Source: Candidatus Zhuqueibacterota bacterium
Lineage (GTDB): Bacteria; Zhuqueibacterota; Zhuqueibacteria; Zhuqueibacterales; Zhuqueibacteraceae
DNA length: 50,725 nt
Direction: 5' to 3'
Assembly (NCBI GenBank): GCA_022616415.1
Contig: JAKEEU010000156.1
Location: forward strand, 1 to 50,725
This document shows positions 23,056-31,944 of the stretch, piece by piece. The translations under genes and the position numbers were made by a program. Positions within the stretch are counted from its first letter, which is position 1; the number at the start of each line of letters is the position of its first letter. The notes under the pieces are model-generated. The model ran no database searches. It was not told the origin of the DNA and was given only the letters and a program-made list of their open reading frames with translations.

Positions 23056-24684
23056 CTATCTCCTCACGTTTTGCTTTTCTTTGGCGGCACGCGCCAGCGT
23101 CCTATCAATTAGGCGTAAGTTATATTCGTAAGCCATCTCCGGCGAGAGTTCTGTCGTCACGCCGCCAACTTTGGGAGGTACACCAACTTTGAGTTGTTCC
23201 CAAATTTTCGTTGTATCGGCGATGCGCTCCCGTAGCCACTCGATGAGTGGTTTATTATCGACACGATCGCTGGCGAACTGTTTGCTTGCCACCTTGCGGC
23301 GTTCAACGTCGTTGAGATAATCAGCGAGGCGTTTGCGCTCGCGGGCCAGTATCTGCGGCATTTCCGAAGTTGGCTCGGTTGGTATTTCTTGTAGCGAATC
23401 TTGAATAATGGCACGCAGGCGATACAGTTGGCTTTTGCTGGGTTGCTTGATGTGCTTGCCGAGCGAGTTGGCGCGCTCTGTTAATAGCAAATCCAGTCTT
23501 TGTTGCAAGAGGCGTTTCGCCATGCGCGCGGCGAATTGGCCGCTCGTGGTGTTGGACGATAGAGTTTTATCGGTCATGTCAGAGATATGCTTTCTTTCGT
23601 CCACTCGCAACTTAGGCTCCTTTTGCCAATTGACGGCTACGCGGCCAAAGCCCTCAACGCGACGCTCGCCAATGCCTTTCGTTTCCAATTCATGCAGCTT
23701 ATCAAGTGGACAATGCGGGCTTTGAAAAACAAATACACTTCCCCTCTGCACGGCCAACGCTTGAGGCAAGGGCAATCCCCACTTGCGGTTGAAGCCACCA
23801 ATTTCCTGTCCGCGTATGAAAGGCTCCTGCGAGTTGAGTACCACCTTGCCCAATCGTTCAGAAATGGCCTTTTTGACCACATCCTTGTTTACCACATATT
23901 GGCCGTTGTCGTCACGCAAAAGGGCGTCACTCAATAATGTAACAACCAATTTGCCGTCGACATCGGGCACGAGTTCGCCATCGACCTCACGCCAGTTGTC
24001 GGATACATCTTGCGTATCATGAAATTGGGTGCGCCCATAGCCGCCACTGCGTGAGCCACCTAATGTCGTTCCCTCTGCAAGAAGGGGTCGCAGAATCTCC
24101 ACATCCGAATCGTGATCACACAGGATGACAGCGACAAAAGTCTGTTCTGGAGACAATGCTTCATAGCGATAAATGGCACCAGGGTCTTCACCTTCGCGAA
24201 CACGAGCCCGCTCCTGCGGACGGCCAAAACGCCGATTGCGCGCAGTGTGAACAGCAAGTTGACGATTGGGCTGAAGCAAGTTCGCCGCATCATCGCTCAG
24301 TGCACAAAACTTCTCGCCTAAGCTTTCCCACTTCACCTTTTCTTCGGGATGCTCAAGCGCAAAATCGTATATGGTTTCCTGGTCATCTTTCCGACGCTGC
24401 CAGGAAACGGGCGCGGGCAAAGTCCGCTTTTCACCGCCCAGTAAATAGCCATTCAAGTAACGCGTCGTCCCGTCAAAGAACAGTCGCCGCACTTCGGCGT
24501 CGGCAGCACCCAGTTCGTAATTCGGTTTATTCGCTTTTTTGTTCTGAATGTACTTAGCGATGACAGCGCCTCGCAAAACACTGCCGGGCAGATAATTGAA
24601 TGCTACCGCACTGTTCGGCTCGCCTTCCAACGCTGTAACCAACGTCGGTTCTAGCAGAATAACACGATAAGTTATGACTTTCAT
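23056..24684 (-). CDS. csx10: Csx10, Cas5-like RAMP of type III-D
   Basis: The 542-residue protein starts ITYRVILLEPTLVTALEGEP and YLPGSVLRGAVIAKYI (first RAMP glycine loop), followed by EVRRLFFDGTTRYLNGYLL, TLGGSRSGGYGRTQF and, in the second half, IRGQEIGGFNRKWGLPLP and GIGERRVEGFGRVAVN. The double ferredoxin layout with a helical C-terminal extension (380-540) is typical of Csx10, which caps the crRNA 5' handle next to Cas10. The ATG overlaps the stop of the upstream Cas7 gene by 4 bp. A good purine-rich ribosome site (AAAGGGGG) lies before it. Confidence 0.92.
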   Translation of the reverse strand: MKVITYRVILLEPTLVTALEGEPNSAVAFNYLPGSVLRGAVIAKYIQNKKANKPNYELGAADAEVRRLFFDGTTRYLNGYLLGGEKRTLPAPVSWQRRKDDQETIYDFALEHPEEKVKWESLGEKFCALSDDAANLLQPNRQLAVHTARNRRFGRPQERARVREGEDPGAIYRYEALSPEQTFVAVILCDHDSDVEILRPLLAEGTTLGGSRSGGYGRTQFHDTQDVSDNWREVDGELVPDVDGKLVVTLLSDALLRDDNGQYVVNKDVVKKAISERLGKVVLNSQEPFIRGQEIGGFNRKWGLPLPQALAVQRGSVFVFQSPHCPLDKLHELETKGIGERRVEGFGRVAVNWQKEPKLRVDERKHISDMTDKTLSSNTTSGQFAARMAKRLLQQRLDLLLTERANSLGKHIKQPSKSQLYRLRAIIQDSLQEIPTEPTSEMPQILARERKRLADYLNDVERRKVASKQFASDRVDNKPLIEWLRERIADTTKIWEQLKVGVPPKVGGVTTELSPEMAYEYNLRLIDRTLARAAKEKQNVRR

Positions 24685-25370
24685 GATTTAGCACCCCCTT
24701 TCACAATTTGTTCCAAGCGGACCAAATGTTTGGCCGTGATTTCGCCACTTTCGTCGTGCAGCCTCGCTTCAAGCCGCCCGCGTCCGCGATTACGTCCGGT
24801 TCCAGCGCGACGCAACGACATCACACACGCGGCAAGCAAGGCCAGCGCATCTGCGTCAAGGTCACGAGCAAGGTTCAAGTGATTAAAATGCAATTGGGCG
24901 ACACATGGCGTGTTGCGCAGCACCACACGCATCGAGCGCAAACTGCCTTCGGCGGGCGCGCCGGTTTCCTCATCCATCGCAGTTTGGCGACGAATAGCCG
25001 TGATTGACTCCAAAACTTCCGCAGGGGTCAGTCTTTTGGCGTTCACATCCGCTGTCACAGCTTCGCGTAAATCTTTTGGCATCAGCGCCGAGCCTACGTG
25101 CAGGTTGGCATCGTCATCCAACGTGCTGCCAGCCTGACCAAAGAGAAATTTTGCCGCATCGTTTAACCGGTCTATCACGGGCGACGCTTGGAGCGCAAAA
25201 AGAACATTGGCGCACTCTTCGACCAAGAGGCCTTTAAGCGTTCGCCCACGCAAAAAGGGCAAGCCGGTTGCCGCATCGTACTCCACTTCATCGTCAACCA
25301 GCCCAACCACGCCGTCGCCACGCCCGAAAGTCGCATCGCTTCGCAAATGCAAATGCAGTTCAAAGTTCAT
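24681..25370 (-). CDS. Csm3-like Cas7 RAMP protein
   Basis: The 229-residue single RAMP contains LRSDATFGRGDGVVGLVD, the glycine loop PFLRGRTLKGLLVEE, and SLRRAGTGRNRGRGRLEARL near the end, the usual Gly/Arg-rich Cas7 motif. It is of normal Csm3 length. Asp residues follow the first strand at the position of the Csm3 ribonuclease Asp (GRGDGVVGLVDDE), so target-RNA cleavage is possible. It lies 12 bp after cas10 and overlaps csx10 by 4 bp. Confidence 0.9.
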   Translation of the reverse strand: MNFELHLHLRSDATFGRGDGVVGLVDDEVEYDAATGLPFLRGRTLKGLLVEECANVLFALQASPVIDRLNDAAKFLFGQAGSTLDDDANLHVGSALMPKDLREAVTADVNAKRLTPAEVLESITAIRRQTAMDEETGAPAEGSLRSMRVVLRNTPCVAQLHFNHLNLARDLDADALALLAACVMSLRRAGTGRNRGRGRLEARLHDESGEITAKHLVRLEQIVKGGAKS

Positions 25371-25382
25371 CGTGTCTTCTCC

Positions 25383-26981
25383 TTACAAAGGAATAAACCA
25401 GTCCGACAGTTCGATGGCATCGAAATAACCACAATAATAACCCTGCCAGCCGCGTTTCGGCCAAGCCGTCACCGCTGGTTCCACCTCAGGCAGCGATTTT
25501 CCCTCGTTGTATTTTGACAAAAACTGTTCAACCGCCTCGCCGCCCAGACGCAGAGCATCACGCAGCGCCTTAATCTTATTCCGGCGCGTTGACCAGTGTG
25601 GCTTTTTTTCATCAGCATGGAGCTTCAAATCTTGAAACGCCTCGACGCCTTTCATGATTACTTGCCAACTCCGATGTGGGTCTCTGGTATTTTCGCCAAG
25701 TGCGACCGGACGTAGTGTTAGCGAGCCTTCGGTAGTAGTGAATTCACGCTGGCGAATCTCTTTAATGTCGCCGGATAAACCGCTCAAGGCAAAATGCCAA
25801 TCAAGATAGGAACCTTCTTTTTTATTTTCATTCTTATCCTGATTCATGCGCCGGTAGCGTTTTGCAGATTGGCATAACTCCTCGGCCAAAGCATAAGCAC
25901 GAGCAAACGGGTAATGGGTTTTGACTATCGCCACCCCAGCGCAGGCGGTTGCTGGGCCTTCGCCATCGGGAAGATTAGTCGTGTACTTCTCAAAAGCTTG
26001 CAAGTAGACAATCGCCAATGACAAGCCGAGTCGGCCGTCGCACACGAACGTTACATCATCCCCGCCAAAGACAATCGGGCGGAAGGGAAGATAATAACCC
26101 CAATTTTCTTCAAATTCCTTTAATTCTATTTTGGCCAACTCGTTTCCGAGCAAGTTTGTATGAATGATGCGATCTCCCCAAACCTGTTTGATACGTTTCA
26201 TCAGCACGTCAAACACTTCGTGCAGGGCTTTTTGCGAAGCCTGTTCCAATGCCTTTGAGAACTCACCGATCTTTACCTTATACGCATCGTTGTCTTCAGG
26301 TCGCTTATATTGTTCACCGATAATTTTGATGCGCTGACCGATGCCGTTACCGTCGGCATGAACAACGGCGATATAGCTTTGATCGCTGTGGCTCCGGCCG
26401 AGATTGTCAAAGTCGTGGGGAAAGTCGTAATCTTTTCCCAATTCTTTGTCAAACATTTCGCGCAAACGTTTATTCGCAGGGCTCATGGCCTCCAGCTTGG
26501 CCAATATTTCTGCTGAAGCGGGATACTCCGGATCATTGCCGATAGCCGGAGCCATTCCAATGGCCGGCAGACCGGTCGATTGGCAAACCGCCGTCACCCC
26601 CAAACCCAATAGCGGCGCCGAAAGAGGTCGCGACCTTTTTTGTTCCGCCAAGTTTTTGAATGCCGCCTCCACTTTGTCATAAAGCGCCTCGCCTATTTGA
26701 AACGATTCTTGCCCAATGATCAATTGCAGTCCAGGCGATTTGGTTAACGCTTTGCGCGACAGCGTACTAGTAAATGTTTTTGCTCCAGCGCCATCTTGAA
26801 ATAGCGCGACAAAATTCCCGCCTCCGGCGTAAACCTCTTTGGCACCCTGTGGCATCGCCTCACGCGCCCAATCTCGTGTCGCTTGGGCAACGAGATAAGA
26901 TGCGCCAATATTCTCGCGTAAGCGGTTGCTGCCGAAGATATAAGGCTGAATTTGTGATGTGTCCACAACGACGAGTTCCAT
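25383..26981 (-). CDS. cas10: Cas10 (type III-D) without HD domain, cyclase motif intact
   Basis: This is a 532-residue Cas10. It starts directly at the first palm region (MELVVVDTSQIQPYIFGSNR, LRENIGASYLV), so the N-terminal HD nuclease domain found in III-A/B is absent, as in III-D. Palm 1 has AVVHADGNGIGQ (208-213); palm 2 has VFGGDDVTFVCDG with GGDD at 306-309, the cyclic-oligoadenylate synthase motif. A helical C-terminal D4-like domain follows. Expected role: after crRNA-guided binding of target RNA, convert ATP to cyclic oligoadenylate that activates the CARF proteins encoded just upstream. The ATG at 26981 is preceded by AGAGGAG at 8 nt; the longer frame upstream is the end of the CARF nuclease gene. 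Confidence 0.95.
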   Translation of the reverse strand: MELVVVDTSQIQPYIFGSNRLRENIGASYLVAQATRDWAREAMPQGAKEVYAGGGNFVALFQDGAGAKTFTSTLSRKALTKSPGLQLIIGQESFQIGEALYDKVEAAFKNLAEQKRSRPLSAPLLGLGVTAVCQSTGLPAIGMAPAIGNDPEYPASAEILAKLEAMSPANKRLREMFDKELGKDYDFPHDFDNLGRSHSDQSYIAVVHADGNGIGQRIKIIGEQYKRPEDNDAYKVKIGEFSKALEQASQKALHEVFDVLMKRIKQVWGDRIIHTNLLGNELAKIELKEFEENWGYYLPFRPIVFGGDDVTFVCDGRLGLSLAIVYLQAFEKYTTNLPDGEGPATACAGVAIVKTHYPFARAYALAEELCQSAKRYRRMNQDKNENKKEGSYLDWHFALSGLSGDIKEIRQREFTTTEGSLTLRPVALGENTRDPHRSWQVIMKGVEAFQDLKLHADEKKPHWSTRRNKIKALRDALRLGGEAVEQFLSKYNEGKSLPEVEPAVTAWPKRGWQGYYCGYFDAIELSDWFIPL

Positions 26982-26986
26982 GTTTC

Positions 26987-28231
26987 TTACTCCTCTCCAC
27001 TTTGGGATCGAATCCATTTTTCAATTTCTGCCGCTAAGATTGACATGTGCTTGCGTCCGAAGACACAGGCATGCGGATCAAGATCGCGACGAATTTCTTT
27101 TTGCAGTTTGTCGGGCTCATCGCTTGAGCAAACGAGCGCCACACGCGCTTCATCGCCACCCAACTGTCGGGCGCGAACCACGGCTTCAAAGAGTCGGTGT
27201 TTAAGCCGACTATTGTCGCGGTCGGTCGAGCAGGAAAAAGCAAACAGTTGATAGCCACGCATCGCAGTCACATCAAGGTCAAATCTAACCTCCAAAGTTT
27301 CAATGTTTTGTGCGCAGTCGTGCAATTCAAGCTTGGTTGACAGGCTTTTTAAAATGCTCAATACGTGGTGTTCCAGCCATTTGCCATCGAGCCAATCACA
27401 GAAGATTTCGGGTTCACGACATCCACAAGACGTGGCCGCCGCTGCAATGGACAGATCTCCAGCAGCTTGCCCCAATTCCCCTCGAATCGTACTCACAACT
27501 TTTTGGAGATCCATTTCTGTTGGCAGTGGAAGTTGTACGGTATTCAGCGCTCCTTTGCTTTTCCACTTGTCGGGCCGGTCGTCACGACGGCACCACCTGT
27601 GAAGTGTTTCCCTTTTCCATGTCACCCATGCACCCACTGTGCGAGAATCAACGTTGACATCGGCGAGGGCTTGCGCTGTATCGGGCAAGATCGCCTGGAT
27701 GTTGGGGGGGTGCAAGAATTTCCAGTTGTGCAGGCCAAGCAAATCGCTCAAAAGCAAACGTAATGCACGTCCCACATGCTCTTCCTGAGTGAGTTCGCCA
27801 CTCTCCGGATCTTTTGGATCAAGTACCATTTTAAGGGAGCGTGCGTCCAAATAGGTCAAGCTTGGGATTACGCCGCTGGCTTTTGCCCATCGCTCAACAG
27901 TGCGGTAGGCGTGAACAGACATCGTCTTTGTGCCGCCTGTATAGTGCAAGCCAATGTTCTTGGTATTGACGGTTGTGAGATATTCTCCGACTCTTTGAAC
28001 GATCAACGCCGGATCAGATTCTTTTATTTCAACAAGCTCGAATTGAGCCTTACTGAAACCTCGATCCCGCAGCCATTGACGCAACCGCGTGGCAATCTCA
28101 TAAGTGTCTTTCGAGTGGACAAGCACAATCCTGCCGTTATGGTCGGCAAGCAACATTGCTGCCACCGCATTCGGTAAAGGATTACCCCCAATCAACAATA
28201 AGAGACAATCAGTTTTTGACAAAATACTCAT
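26987..28231 (-). CDS. CARF-PD-(D/E)XK nuclease of the Card1/Can2 (DUF1887) family
   Basis: A 414-residue protein. The N-terminal CARF domain starts DCLLLLIGGNPLPNAVAAML and has the ligand motif HYTGGTKTMSVHAYR (98-105). A winged-helix-like linker follows. The C-terminal DUF1887 nuclease has DWLDGKWLEHHVLSIL (Glu287), VRFDLDVTAMRGYQLF (Asp318, Asp320) and AFSCSTDRDNSRLKHRLFE. The usual ExK after the second strand is replaced by SCST, and Lys344 one helix later may stand in; related III-D proteins also have ISCTT here. Card1/Can2 proteins degrade single-stranded or supercoiled DNA and RNA when cA4 or cA6 binds. It ends 5 bp before cas10. Confidence 0.88.
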   Translation of the reverse strand: MSILSKTDCLLLLIGGNPLPNAVAAMLLADHNGRIVLVHSKDTYEIATRLRQWLRDRGFSKAQFELVEIKESDPALIVQRVGEYLTTVNTKNIGLHYTGGTKTMSVHAYRTVERWAKASGVIPSLTYLDARSLKMVLDPKDPESGELTQEEHVGRALRLLLSDLLGLHNWKFLHPPNIQAILPDTAQALADVNVDSRTVGAWVTWKRETLHRWCRRDDRPDKWKSKGALNTVQLPLPTEMDLQKVVSTIRGELGQAAGDLSIAAAATSCGCREPEIFCDWLDGKWLEHHVLSILKSLSTKLELHDCAQNIETLEVRFDLDVTAMRGYQLFAFSCSTDRDNSRLKHRLFEAVVRARQLGGDEARVALVCSSDEPDKLQKEIRRDLDPHACVFGRKHMSILAAEIEKWIRSQSGEE

Positions 28232-28311
28232 GGGTTCTTCCCATATTCCTTACTTTACAATTTAGCAAATCGCAATCTCGATCAAAATCCAACAACCTTG
28301 CCACAACCTTG

Positions 28312-29472
28312 TCATTCCTCCACCCGAATCAGCCTCCCGTCCAGCTTCAAACCATAACACTTGCCATACCGCCCCACCGCGCTGATGCGATAAAGCTCTG
28401 CGGTTTCCACACTCGCCAACGCAATATCGAGCTTGCGATTGATCTTGCTGATGTATTGCAGCAGTCTCTCCAAAGTCAGACCTTTGTCGCGTTGCAGAGA
28501 ATCTTCAAAGCGTTTGAGCATGCCGGCCGCGCCGTCGAGAGCGCGATATTTCGCCAGCAGATCTTTCACGCTTGCGGAACGAAAAAAGGCGCTGCCCTCG
28601 GGTTTTTCAAAATACTGCTCGTAGGCTTCACGCGGAATGGACGGCGGCCGCCTTTGGCTGCGCTCGGCAAAGTGCCAATACAAACAAAATTCGATTGGGG
28701 GCAGCTCGATCTCCCGGCCGCCAATACGCAGCAGCCGGCGCTTGGGAATCAATTGCAGCACGGGCGCGCGCGGCAGCGCGGCGATTTCGGCTTGCGTCCA
28801 CTGCAACAACTCGGCAAAAGAGGCGCGGCGTTCGAGAACTTCCACCGGTAATCGTTCCCGCAAGCGCACGTACGGAATCTCAACCAACTCCACTTTTACC
28901 TTTGCGCTGTCAAATTCACGGCCATCGGTCAACCGCAAGCTTTGTGAAACCGGCGCGGGATAATAGAACTCCGCATGATGCTCGGCCTCTGCCGGGGTGA
29001 GCAGCACGTGATAAAGCTTGTCCTGCTCGCGGCCCAGCATCTGCATCACCAGGGCCATGTAGGTGCTCATGGTTTTGCGGCCGCCAGCGAGAGAGCAATG
29101 CACGGCCGTGTTCGGGTCATTCGTCTTTTCCCACAGCACGCGTAAAATCAACTCGAGAAAAGTTTCGCTGTCCTGGTGGCTGCGAATGTCCGCCAGCGGC
29201 AGCAGGCCGTCGTGAGCCACGAGAATCTGCTCGGCGGAAAAGCGCACGCGACCGCACTGCGCTGGATAGTCCTTCTGCATCTGATAAAATCGCCCGAGTC
29301 GAGGATCGAGCAGCTTGTCGAGCGCCGCCTTCATGCCCTCTTGCGTGGAGATCGCCCACACTTCGGAGATGGGTATGCCCGCATCCACGCACAAAGCGTA
29401 CAGCGTCTCGGTCAACACCTGCGGGGTGCGGCCGAGAAGGGCGATGAGAAGATGACGCGCGTCAGATGGCAT
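28312..29472 (-). CDS. NE0113-type (TIGR02584) CARF protein with C-terminal winged helix
   Basis: The 386-residue protein starts DARHLLIALLGRTPQVLTETL, with SEVWAISTQEGM and the CARF ligand motif VHCSLAGGRKTMSTYMALV (127-136), then KLYHVLLTPAEAE. This is the NE0113/TIGR02584 pattern. The C-terminal half contains RRLLRIGGREIELPPIEFCL and YISKINRKLDIALAS plus GRYGKCYGLKL, a winged helix-turn-helix such as response regulators use. So it could be a cyclic-oligoadenylate-responsive regulator, or a ring nuclease of this clade; no RNase (HEPN) motif is visible. It is the first gene of the operon and faces the intergenic region 29473-30120, where the main promoter is expected. Confidence 0.85.
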   Translation of the reverse strand: MPSDARHLLIALLGRTPQVLTETLYALCVDAGIPISEVWAISTQEGMKAALDKLLDPRLGRFYQMQKDYPAQCGRVRFSAEQILVAHDGLLPLADIRSHQDSETFLELILRVLWEKTNDPNTAVHCSLAGGRKTMSTYMALVMQMLGREQDKLYHVLLTPAEAEHHAEFYYPAPVSQSLRLTDGREFDSAKVKVELVEIPYVRLRERLPVEVLERRASFAELLQWTQAEIAALPRAPVLQLIPKRRLLRIGGREIELPPIEFCLYWHFAERSQRRPPSIPREAYEQYFEKPEGSAFFRSASVKDLLAKYRALDGAAGMLKRFEDSLQRDKGLTLERLLQYISKINRKLDIALASVETAELYRISAVGRYGKCYGLKLDGRLIRVEE

Positions 29473-30120
29473 GTTGGATTCTGCTGCCGTATAATAAAGA
29501 AAAAAGCCTTGACTTTCATGCAGAAAAGCGTTGTCATTTTATTGAGCGGTAAGACCACTGTAGATCGTCCAGGGTGTTTTCTGCCATCGGCGGTTAAGAG
29601 CCCTGGCAAACCCGTCTGCAGGGCACGCTCATTTTTTTTTAGGGGCGAAATCGAAGCCCAAATCGCCGCTTTCGTCAAGATAAAGATACCACATGCTTTA
29701 CCCAGCCATCTCGGCAAACTGATGATCCACCAAACCGGAACGGCAAAAGCGTGCGGCAAAAAGGCAGGAAACCGGACGCTTTTGTCTTTCCCCTGTATGC
29801 AAACATTCGCAAAATTTTCCGCGGGAAGGCAATTCAGCAAAAATCTCTATTAGTCGTCCCAAGAGTGGTATAAGATACAAAAAACTTTGCGCAAAAAGCA
29901 AGGATTTTTTCGAGGTATCGATTTCTCCTTCGGCAAGAGAGGTCTTGTTTTTTGTCTCCAATTTGCCTACCTTATTCTCACTGTTAAAACCAACCAACTT
30001 TATTAACCCTTAGTTTGCCAGTTGGAAAAAATTCAATGCGAAGTTCTGCCACACGGGGTTAAAGTTCTCTTCTGAAAAATCTGACGTTTCAAATACTCAC
30101 GCCATTCTGCGAGAACGCAC
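29473..30120. other. Divergent intergenic region between the CRISPR operon and osmC
   Basis: I see no convincing gene here on either strand; open frames of up to about 140 codons have no recognisable content and uneven codon use. It must hold the promoters of the leftward CARF/cas operon and the rightward OsmC gene. On the minus strand TTATTATACGG lies 24-34 bases upstream of the CARF start and could be a -10 element, but I found no clear -35. A poly-T run occurs at 29631-29640 on the plus strand. Confidence 0.5.
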
Positions 30121-30537
30121 ATGAAAGCACAACTGCGCTGGCTCGGCCCGGATATGCAGCTCGAAGGCCGGACGGAATTTGGACAAACCATTAAACTCGA
30201 CAGTACGAAAGACAAGACTGCAGCAATCGGCCTCTCGCCTGTCGAGCTTGTCTTGCAAGCATTGGGCGGCTGCACGGCCATGGATGTCGTCTCGATTCTC
30301 CAAAAAATGCGCCGCACGATCAAGTCACTCACATTGGAGATTGACGCCGAGCGCCGCGAAGAGTATCCCCGCATTTTTATGCATATTCACATTCTTTACA
30401 AATTGGCAAGCCCGGACGTTGCAGAGCATGAACTGGAGCGGGCGATCAAGCTTTCGGAAGAGAAATATTGCTCGGTCAGCGGCATGCTGCGGCCAACGGT
30501 GAAAATAACGACGAGTTATGAATTGCAGCGCGATTAA
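30121..30537 (+). CDS. OsmC family protein
   Basis: The 138-residue protein is of OsmC/YhfA type: AAIGLSPVELVLQALGGCTA with the first conserved Cys, VSILQKMRRTIKSLTLEI, and EEKYCSVSGMLRPTVKI with the second Cys. The family reduces organic hydroperoxides using the two cysteines, one per subunit half-site. It is one of only two plus-strand genes in the window and lies 20 bp in overlap with the MFS gene, with which it may be co-expressed. It marks the end of the CRISPR locus. Confidence 0.92.
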   Translation: MKAQLRWLGPDMQLEGRTEFGQTIKLDSTKDKTAAIGLSPVELVLQALGGCTAMDVVSILQKMRRTIKSLTLEIDAERREEYPRIFMHIHILYKLASPDVAEHELERAIKLSEEKYCSVSGMLRPTVKITTSYELQRD

Positions 30538-31873
30538 AAACGGAAAAACAAGTTTAACTTTCGTGGCAGAATTGATCAAAAGCAACACGACAACACCATC
30601 ACCTTCCTACAATGGCAAGCTGCTGATGTTTCGGGCGCTGCGCCATCGCAATTATCGCCTCTATTTTTTCGGGCAATTTTTCTCGTTAAGCGGCACGTGG
30701 ATACAGAACGTCGCGCAAAGCTGGTTGGTCTACGAGCTGACGCACTCCCCTTTTTGGCTCGGATTGGTCGGCTTTCTGAACTTTCTGCCGCTGTCGCTCT
30801 TTTCGATTTTTGCCGGCAGCCTCGCGGATCGCGTCTCCAAACATCGGATGCTGCTCGTCCTGCAAATTCCGCCCATGCTGCTCGCGTTTGTGTTCGCGAT
30901 CTTGATCTGGACGAAGACCCTCACTGTCGGTTGGATTTGCGTGTTGGCGTTTGCCTTCGGCATGGTGAATGCTTTTGACATCCCGGTGCGCCAGTCTTTC
31001 GTCGTCGAGCTGGTGGGCAAAGACGATTTGGCGAACGGCATTGCGCTCAACTCCGCCACCTTCAACACGGCGCGTCTGCTCGGCCCGGCGATCGGCGGCG
31101 TCATCATCGCCACGCTCGGCGCCGGATGGTGCTTGTTTCTCAACGGCGCCTCTTATCTCGCGGCAATTTGGGCGCTACTCGCCATGCGTTTTGAGAAAAA
31201 ACCGGTGCCGCAAAATCATCTCACGCCCCTCACGCGTTCAATTCACGAAATTCTATTTTATATTCGCCACACTCGGCCCGTGTATGGACTTTTGACGCTC
31301 ATCAGCGCCATCACCATCTTCGGCTGGTCGTTTTGGATTTTGATGCCGGTCTTTGCCAGCGAGATTCTGCAAGGCGGCGCTATTGAATTAGGGAAATTAA
31401 TGTCGGCAGGCGGTGTTGGCGCATTAGGCAGCGCGTTGTTCGTGGCCGGTTTGGGTTACCGTTTCCTGCCGCGCCGTTTGGTATTTTCCGGCGTCGTCAT
31501 ATTTGTGGCGGGAATCATTGGTTTCGCTTTATCGAAAGCACTCTCGCTCTCCCTCGTCATGATCGCCATTGCCGGTTTCGGCCTCATTTTGTTTTACATC
31601 AATGCCAATAGCGCTTTGCAACGGCGCGTGCCGGATCATCTGCGCGGCCGCATCATGGGCGTGTACGCCCTGGCGTTCGGCGGCTTGTCGCCTTTCGGTA
31701 ACTTACTCATCGGTTTTGTGGCCGATAAAATTGGCGCGCCCGCGGCGGTCGTCATCGGCGCGGCGATTTGCGCGATAATGGCTTATGTGGTTTCCCGCTT
31801 AGTGCCGCTGAAGCCGCGCGAGCCGGAGGAAAAAATTCCGCCAATTCCAAGACTGGACATAACAGCGGCGTAA
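30518..31873 (+). CDS. MFS transporter (EntS/MFS_3-like exporter)
   Basis: The frame of 451 residues has about 12 membrane helices. LFSIFAGSLADRVSKHRMLL is the MFS motif between helices 2 and 3 (G-x-L-a-D-r-x-x-r-r), VNAFDIPVRQSFVVELVGKDDL and NSATFNTARLLGPAIGG are characteristic of the MFS_3 group of macrolide or enterobactin exporters. The first ~36 residues may not be translated: an ATG at 30626 begins MFRALRHRNYRLYFFGQF, the usual family start; neither ATG has a clear ribosome site. Substrate unknown. Confidence 0.9.
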   Translation: MNCSAIKNGKTSLTFVAELIKSNTTTPSPSYNGKLLMFRALRHRNYRLYFFGQFFSLSGTWIQNVAQSWLVYELTHSPFWLGLVGFLNFLPLSLFSIFAGSLADRVSKHRMLLVLQIPPMLLAFVFAILIWTKTLTVGWICVLAFAFGMVNAFDIPVRQSFVVELVGKDDLANGIALNSATFNTARLLGPAIGGVIIATLGAGWCLFLNGASYLAAIWALLAMRFEKKPVPQNHLTPLTRSIHEILFYIRHTRPVYGLLTLISAITIFGWSFWILMPVFASEILQGGAIELGKLMSAGGVGALGSALFVAGLGYRFLPRRLVFSGVVIFVAGIIGFALSKALSLSLVMIAIAGFGLILFYINANSALQRRVPDHLRGRIMGVYALAFGGLSPFGNLLIGFVADKIGAPAAVVIGAAICAIMAYVVSRLVPLKPREPEEKIPPIPRLDITAA

Positions 31874-31944
31874 GCGCTGTCATCACGCTTTTTGAGAGAT
31901 GTTTCTTGATTGCCCTACTAAATTTTTTGATGCATGGCTCCAAA

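Noticed and set aside
29412..29840. 142-residue minus-strand frame upstream of the NE0113-type gene
   Set aside because: It overlaps the start of a secure gene, has no recognisable motif and no ribosome site; treated as non-coding.
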